Shown here in pieces: positions 5,216 to 7,877 of a stretch of DNA of 7,877 bases; within the stretch, counting starts at the first letter, position 1, and each line of letters opens with the position of its first letter. Position numbers and translations under genes: made by a program. The stretch is taken from contig JANLFZ010000288.1 in assembly GCA_024653385.1 (NCBI GenBank), forward strand, positions 1 to 7,877, read 5' to 3'. The DNA comes from Thermoguttaceae bacterium (GTDB taxonomy: Bacteria; Planctomycetota; Planctomycetia; Pirellulales; Thermoguttaceae). A model generated the notes under the pieces. It was not told the origin of the DNA. It saw only the letters and a list, made by a program, of their open reading frames with translations, and did not search any database.

Positions 5216-7877
5216 TGGTCAAGGGGTTCTTCACGAAGATCTTCGGGCGCGGACAGCAACGCAAGGGGCTGGGTCGGCTCGGCCGCAGGCGACGCGGGCT
5301 GCGAGCTGAACCCCTCGAGGATCGCCGCCTCTTGGCGCCGCTGATCACCGTCGACGATGCCTATCAGTTGGAAGGCAATAGCGGCCAGACGGATTTCTTC
5401 TTCGTGGTCCGGCTCATCGGCGATGGCCCGGATCGCACCGAAAACGTCGTCGTCAATTACAGCACCCAAGACGGCACGGCCACGGTGGCCGACAACGACT
5501 ACGTGGCCAAGTCGGGAACCCTGACGCTCCCGCCGGGAGTCAGTTCGGGCGACATCGTGGTCAAGGTCGTTGGCGACACCAAGGCCGAGAACGACGAGGA
5601 TTTCTTCCTCAATTTCACGGTGACCGGCGCCAATCCCCAGGGGCAGACGTTCGCCACCGGCATCATCATGACCGACCCGGGCGAGAACGCCCCGATCGTG
5701 CAGATCGACAACGTCACCCAGACCGAGGGCAATTCCGGGACCAAGGCGTTCATCTTCACCGTGACGCTCTCCGAAACCACCGGCCATCCGGTCGTCGTCA
5801 ACTGGACCACGGCCAACGGTTCCGCCACCGCGGGTTCCGATTTCCAGGCGGCGTCGGGTCAGCTCACCATCCCGGCCAATCAGATCTCCGGCACGATCAC
5901 CGTGCAAGTGCTGGGCGACACCGTGGTCGAGCCCGACGAGATCTTCTTCGTCGAGGTCACGCCCGTCAGCGGCGCCGAGCCGCTGGGCACCACGGGCGTT
6001 GGGACGATCCAGAATGACGATATCGACGTGAGTCTGCCGACCGTGTCGATCTCGAACAAGTCGCAAAGCGAGGGCAACAGCGGGCAGACCCCGTTCGAGT
6101 TCACCGTGTCGCTCTCGTCCCCCGCCACACGCGACGTGACGATCGACTACGCCACGGCCAGCGGCACGGCGACCGCGGGCCAGGACTTCATCGCGGCGAC
6201 CGGATCGGTGTTGATCCCCCAGGGCCAGTCATCGGCGACCATCGTCGTGGCCGTGCTGGGCGATACGACGGGGGAGGCCGACGAGACCTTCTTCGTCGAT
6301 ATCACCAGTGCCGACGGCGCCAACGTCCCGGCGAACACGCGCGGCACCGGCACCATTCTCAACGACGACGCCGACGTCACTCCGCCCAGCGTCTCCGTCG
6401 CCCAGGCCCCCGGTCAACTCGATCCGACCAGCTCCTCGCCCATCATCTTCCGCGTCACCTTCAGCGAGCCCATCCAGGTCGCCACGTTCACGGCCTCCGA
6501 CATGACCGTCGGCGGCACGACCGGCGGCAGCGTGTCGAGCATCCAGCAAGTCGGAACCGGCGGCACGACGTTCGATGTCTACGTCACGGGCATGAGCCAG
6601 AGCGGCACGGTGGTCCTGAACCTTGCGACCGGCGCCGTGTTGGACCTGGCGGGCAACCCGAGCCTGGCGCCCACGTACGTCGATAACACGGTCACGTTCA
6701 ACCGGAGCGACGTCACGCCGCCGAGCCTGACGATCGACCGTGCTCCAGGCCAGGCGGATCCCGCCAAGCAAACGCCGGTCGTTTTCCGTGTGGTCTTTAG
6801 CGAGGCGATCCAGCCGGCGACCTTCACCACCTCGGACCTCATCGTCGGCGGCACGGCCGGGGCCACGACCGCGTCGATCGTGCCGGTGGCGGGCACGGGG
6901 GACACGACGTTCGACGTGACCGTCTCCACGATCCCGGGGACCGGCACCGTGACCCTGAACATCGTGACCGGCGCCGCGTTGGATCTGGCGGGCAACGCGA
7001 GCCTGGCGCCCACGGTGATCGACAACTCGATCGTCTTCGACAACGTCGCGCCTTCGGTCACGGTCAACCGCGGTCCGAGCCAATCGGATCCCACCAGCGC
7101 CTCGCCGGTCGTCTTCCGCGTGACGTTCAGCGAGGCGGTGACCGGCTTTGCCCTGTCCGATCTGACCATCGGCGGCACGGCGGGCGCCACGACCGCCGCC
7201 ATCAACCAGGTCTCGGCGTCGATCTACGACGTGTCGATCACGGGGATGACCCAAACCGGCACGGTCGTGCTGACCGTGGCCACCGGCGCGGCGACCGATG
7301 CGGCGGGCAACCCGAGCACGGCCCCCACGAACATCGACAACTCGATCCAGTACAATGCCCCGGCGCCGGTCCGGCTCTTCACGACCGGCGTGTTCACCGC
7401 CAATAACCTGGGGTTCCACCTGGCGGGCGAGAACCTGCCCGGGGCCAGCCAGAACTCGTTCGCCTACAACGCGAACCTGCCGACCTGGTTGCCTTTGGCG
7501 GGCGACTGGGACGGCGACGGCGACGACACGGTCGGCGTCTTCGACCCCTCGACCTGCACGTTCTACCTGGTCAACAACAACAGCAGTACCAATCCCGCGC
7601 CGATCGCCAACTTCCCGTTCTCGTTCAATGCCCGACTCAACGGGTGGATCCCGATTTCGGGCGACTGGGACGGCGACGGCAAGGATTCGGTCGGCGTGTG
7701 GGACCCCTTCACCTGCACGTTCTACCTCATCAACAACAATTCGAGCACGAACCCGCAGCCGGTGCCGGTCTTCTCGTTCAACGCGAACTTGTCGGGTTGG
7801 AAGCCCGTGGCCGGCGACTGGGACGGCGACGGCAAGGACACGGTCGGGGTGTTCGACCCCGCAAGCGGCACGGTCTA
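5215..7877 (+). CDS. Large LEPR-XLL surface/exported repeat protein: Calx-beta x3, Ig-like x3, FG-GAP-like blades (3' end beyond window)
   Basis: This reading frame of 887 codons has no stop before the right edge, so the gene is partial. AAGGAG (5202-5207) lies 7 bases before the ATG. Residues 1-31 are strongly basic (MVKGFFTKIFGRGQQRKG, then RRRRG) and are followed by PLEDRRLLAP (33-42), a variant of the planctomycete LEPR-XLL N-terminal motif thought to mark export or surface attachment. No classical hydrophobic signal peptide is visible. Three Calx-beta domains follow (about 43-155, 159-272 and 275-387), each opening with an EGNSG motif and the later two closing with NDD. Three Ig-like domains (about 388-500, 501-611 and 612-715) carry PVVFRVTFSEA- and AAGNPS-type motifs similar to Pfam Big_12. 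From about 719, beta-propeller-like blades begin, with GDWDGDG loops at 763, 816 and 867. The likely role is calcium-binding adhesion, envelope structure or cell contact; this is inferred from the domains. Cysteine is rare: I saw it only in the blades. Confidence 0.92.
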   Translation, partial: MVKGFFTKIFGRGQQRKGLGRLGRRRRGLRAEPLEDRRLLAPLITVDDAYQLEGNSGQTDFFFVVRLIGDGPDRTENVVVNYSTQDGTATVADNDYVAKSGTLTLPPGVSSGDIVVKVVGDTKAENDEDFFLNFTVTGANPQGQTFATGIIMTDPGENAPIVQIDNVTQTEGNSGTKAFIFTVTLSETTGHPVVVNWTTANGSATAGSDFQAASGQLTIPANQISGTITVQVLGDTVVEPDEIFFVEVTPVSGAEPLGTTGVGTIQNDDIDVSLPTVSISNKSQSEGNSGQTPFEFTVSLSSPATRDVTIDYATASGTATAGQDFIAATGSVLIPQGQSSATIVVAVLGDTTGEADETFFVDITSADGANVPANTRGTGTILNDDADVTPPSVSVAQAPGQLDPTSSSPIIFRVTFSEPIQVATFTASDMTVGGTTGGSVSSIQQVGTGGTTFDVYVTGMSQSGTVVLNLATGAVLDLAGNPSLAPTYVDNTVTFNRSDVTPPSLTIDRAPGQADPAKQTPVVFRVVFSEAIQPATFTTSDLIVGGTAGATTASIVPVAGTGDTTFDVTVSTIPGTGTVTLNIVTGAALDLAGNASLAPTVIDNSIVFDNVAPSVTVNRGPSQSDPTSASPVVFRVTFSEAVTGFALSDLTIGGTAGATTAAINQVSASIYDVSITGMTQTGTVVLTVATGAATDAAGNPSTAPTNIDNSIQYNAPAPVRLFTTGVFTANNLGFHLAGENLPGASQNSFAYNANLPTWLPLAGDWDGDGDDTVGVFDPSTCTFYLVNNNSSTNPAPIANFPFSFNARLNGWIPISGDWDGDGKDSVGVWDPFTCTFYLINNNSSTNPQPVPVFSFNANLSGWKPVAGDWDGDGKDTVGVFDPASGTV
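5341..6366 (+). repeat. Three tandem Calx-beta domain repeats
   Basis: The units begin at about 5341, 5689 and 6037, a regular spacing of 348 bases (116 codons). Each has an EGNSG start, an NYSTQDGTAT-, NWTTANGSAT- or DYATASGTAT-type strand, a DF or DY turn, GDT near the C-terminal third, and a D/E-rich FFL/FFV strand. Calx-beta domains bind calcium in Na/Ca exchangers and occur in many bacterial surface proteins. Unit 1 has a divergent ending (MTDPGEN instead of NDD). Confidence 0.85.
6376..7368 (+). repeat. Three tandem bacterial Ig-like domain repeats
   Basis: The units begin at about 6376, 6715 and 7048. Each has a TPPS- or APS-type opening, FRVTFSE or FRVVFSE, SDM/SDL plus a VGGT or IGGT strand, a Gly/Thr-rich region, TGA, DLAGN or DAAGN, then DN(T/S)(V/I). 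Units 1 and 2 also match in DNA: 6631-6675 and 6970-7014 are identical at 42 of 45 positions. Unit 3 is shorter (105 against 113 codons between equivalent sites) and more diverged. Confidence 0.82.
7501..7877 (+). repeat. FG-GAP/VCBS-like blades with GDWDGDG loops
   Basis: The loop GDWDGDG is encoded by an identical 21-base sequence at 7501, 7660 and 7813, spaced 159 and 153 bases (53 and 51 codons). Each loop is followed by a (D/S)(T/S)VGV(F/W)DP strand. In the first two it is followed by TCTFYL and an Asn-rich turn. The DxDGDG pattern is a typical calcium-binding loop, and the unit length fits one blade of a beta-propeller. The array continues past the window edge, so the number of blades is unknown. 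Confidence 0.85.

Noticed and set aside
5095..6066. Long minus-strand ORF of 323 codons opposite the Calx-beta region
   Set aside because: It is antisense to a clear domain-bearing frame. The translation is His/Asp/Arg-rich low-complexity sequence typical of the complement of GC-rich coding DNA, with no domain.
6229..7419. Minus-strand ORF of 396 codons opposite the Ig-like repeats
   Set aside because: Its Arg/Gly/Asp-rich repeats mirror the sense-strand repeats. It is a shadow of the large gene.

Overview
The window most likely comes from a planctomycete (phylum Planctomycetota). It is GC-rich, with strong G/C preference at third codon positions in the clear genes. The large gene at the right end starts with a basic leader containing PLEDRRLLA, a variant of the LEPR-XLL motif that is characteristic of large planctomycete surface or exported proteins. 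No mobile element, CRISPR array, tRNA or rRNA was seen.

Left block (1-1882, minus strand): three closely spaced genes that read leftward as one probable operon. In transcription order they are a MutT-type Nudix hydrolase (1475-1882), a 176-residue helical, charged protein of unknown function (905-1435), and an SPFH/Band-7 protein of the YdjI/COG4260 type (890 to beyond the left edge). The gaps are 39 and 14 bases. The last two genes resemble a membrane-associated scaffold and its helical partner. The Nudix gene looks functionally unrelated.

Middle block (2036-4918, plus strand): a 153-base divergent intergenic region carries a good sigma70-type promoter (TTGCCC, 17 bases, TATAGT). It leads into two glycosyltransferase genes: a polytopic GT-C enzyme of the family 39/PMT/ArnT type (2036-3685) and a cytosolic GT-B family 4 enzyme (3713-4918). 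Together they suggest lipid-linked or envelope glycan assembly, with the GT4 enzyme acting inside and the GT-C enzyme using a polyprenyl-phosphate sugar outside.

Right block (4919-7877, plus strand): a 296-base leader region has a near-consensus promoter (TTGCGA, 17 bases, TATAAT), two adjacent hairpins at the predicted transcript start, and a 54-codon upstream ORF. The stop of that ORF overlaps the start of the next gene as TAATG. The next gene is the largest in the window: at least 887 codons, still open at the right edge. It encodes a repeat protein built as LEPR-XLL leader, three Calx-beta domains, three bacterial Ig-like domains, and at least three FG-GAP/VCBS-like blades with GDWDGDG calcium-binding-type loops. 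It is probably an exported calcium-binding surface or adhesion protein.
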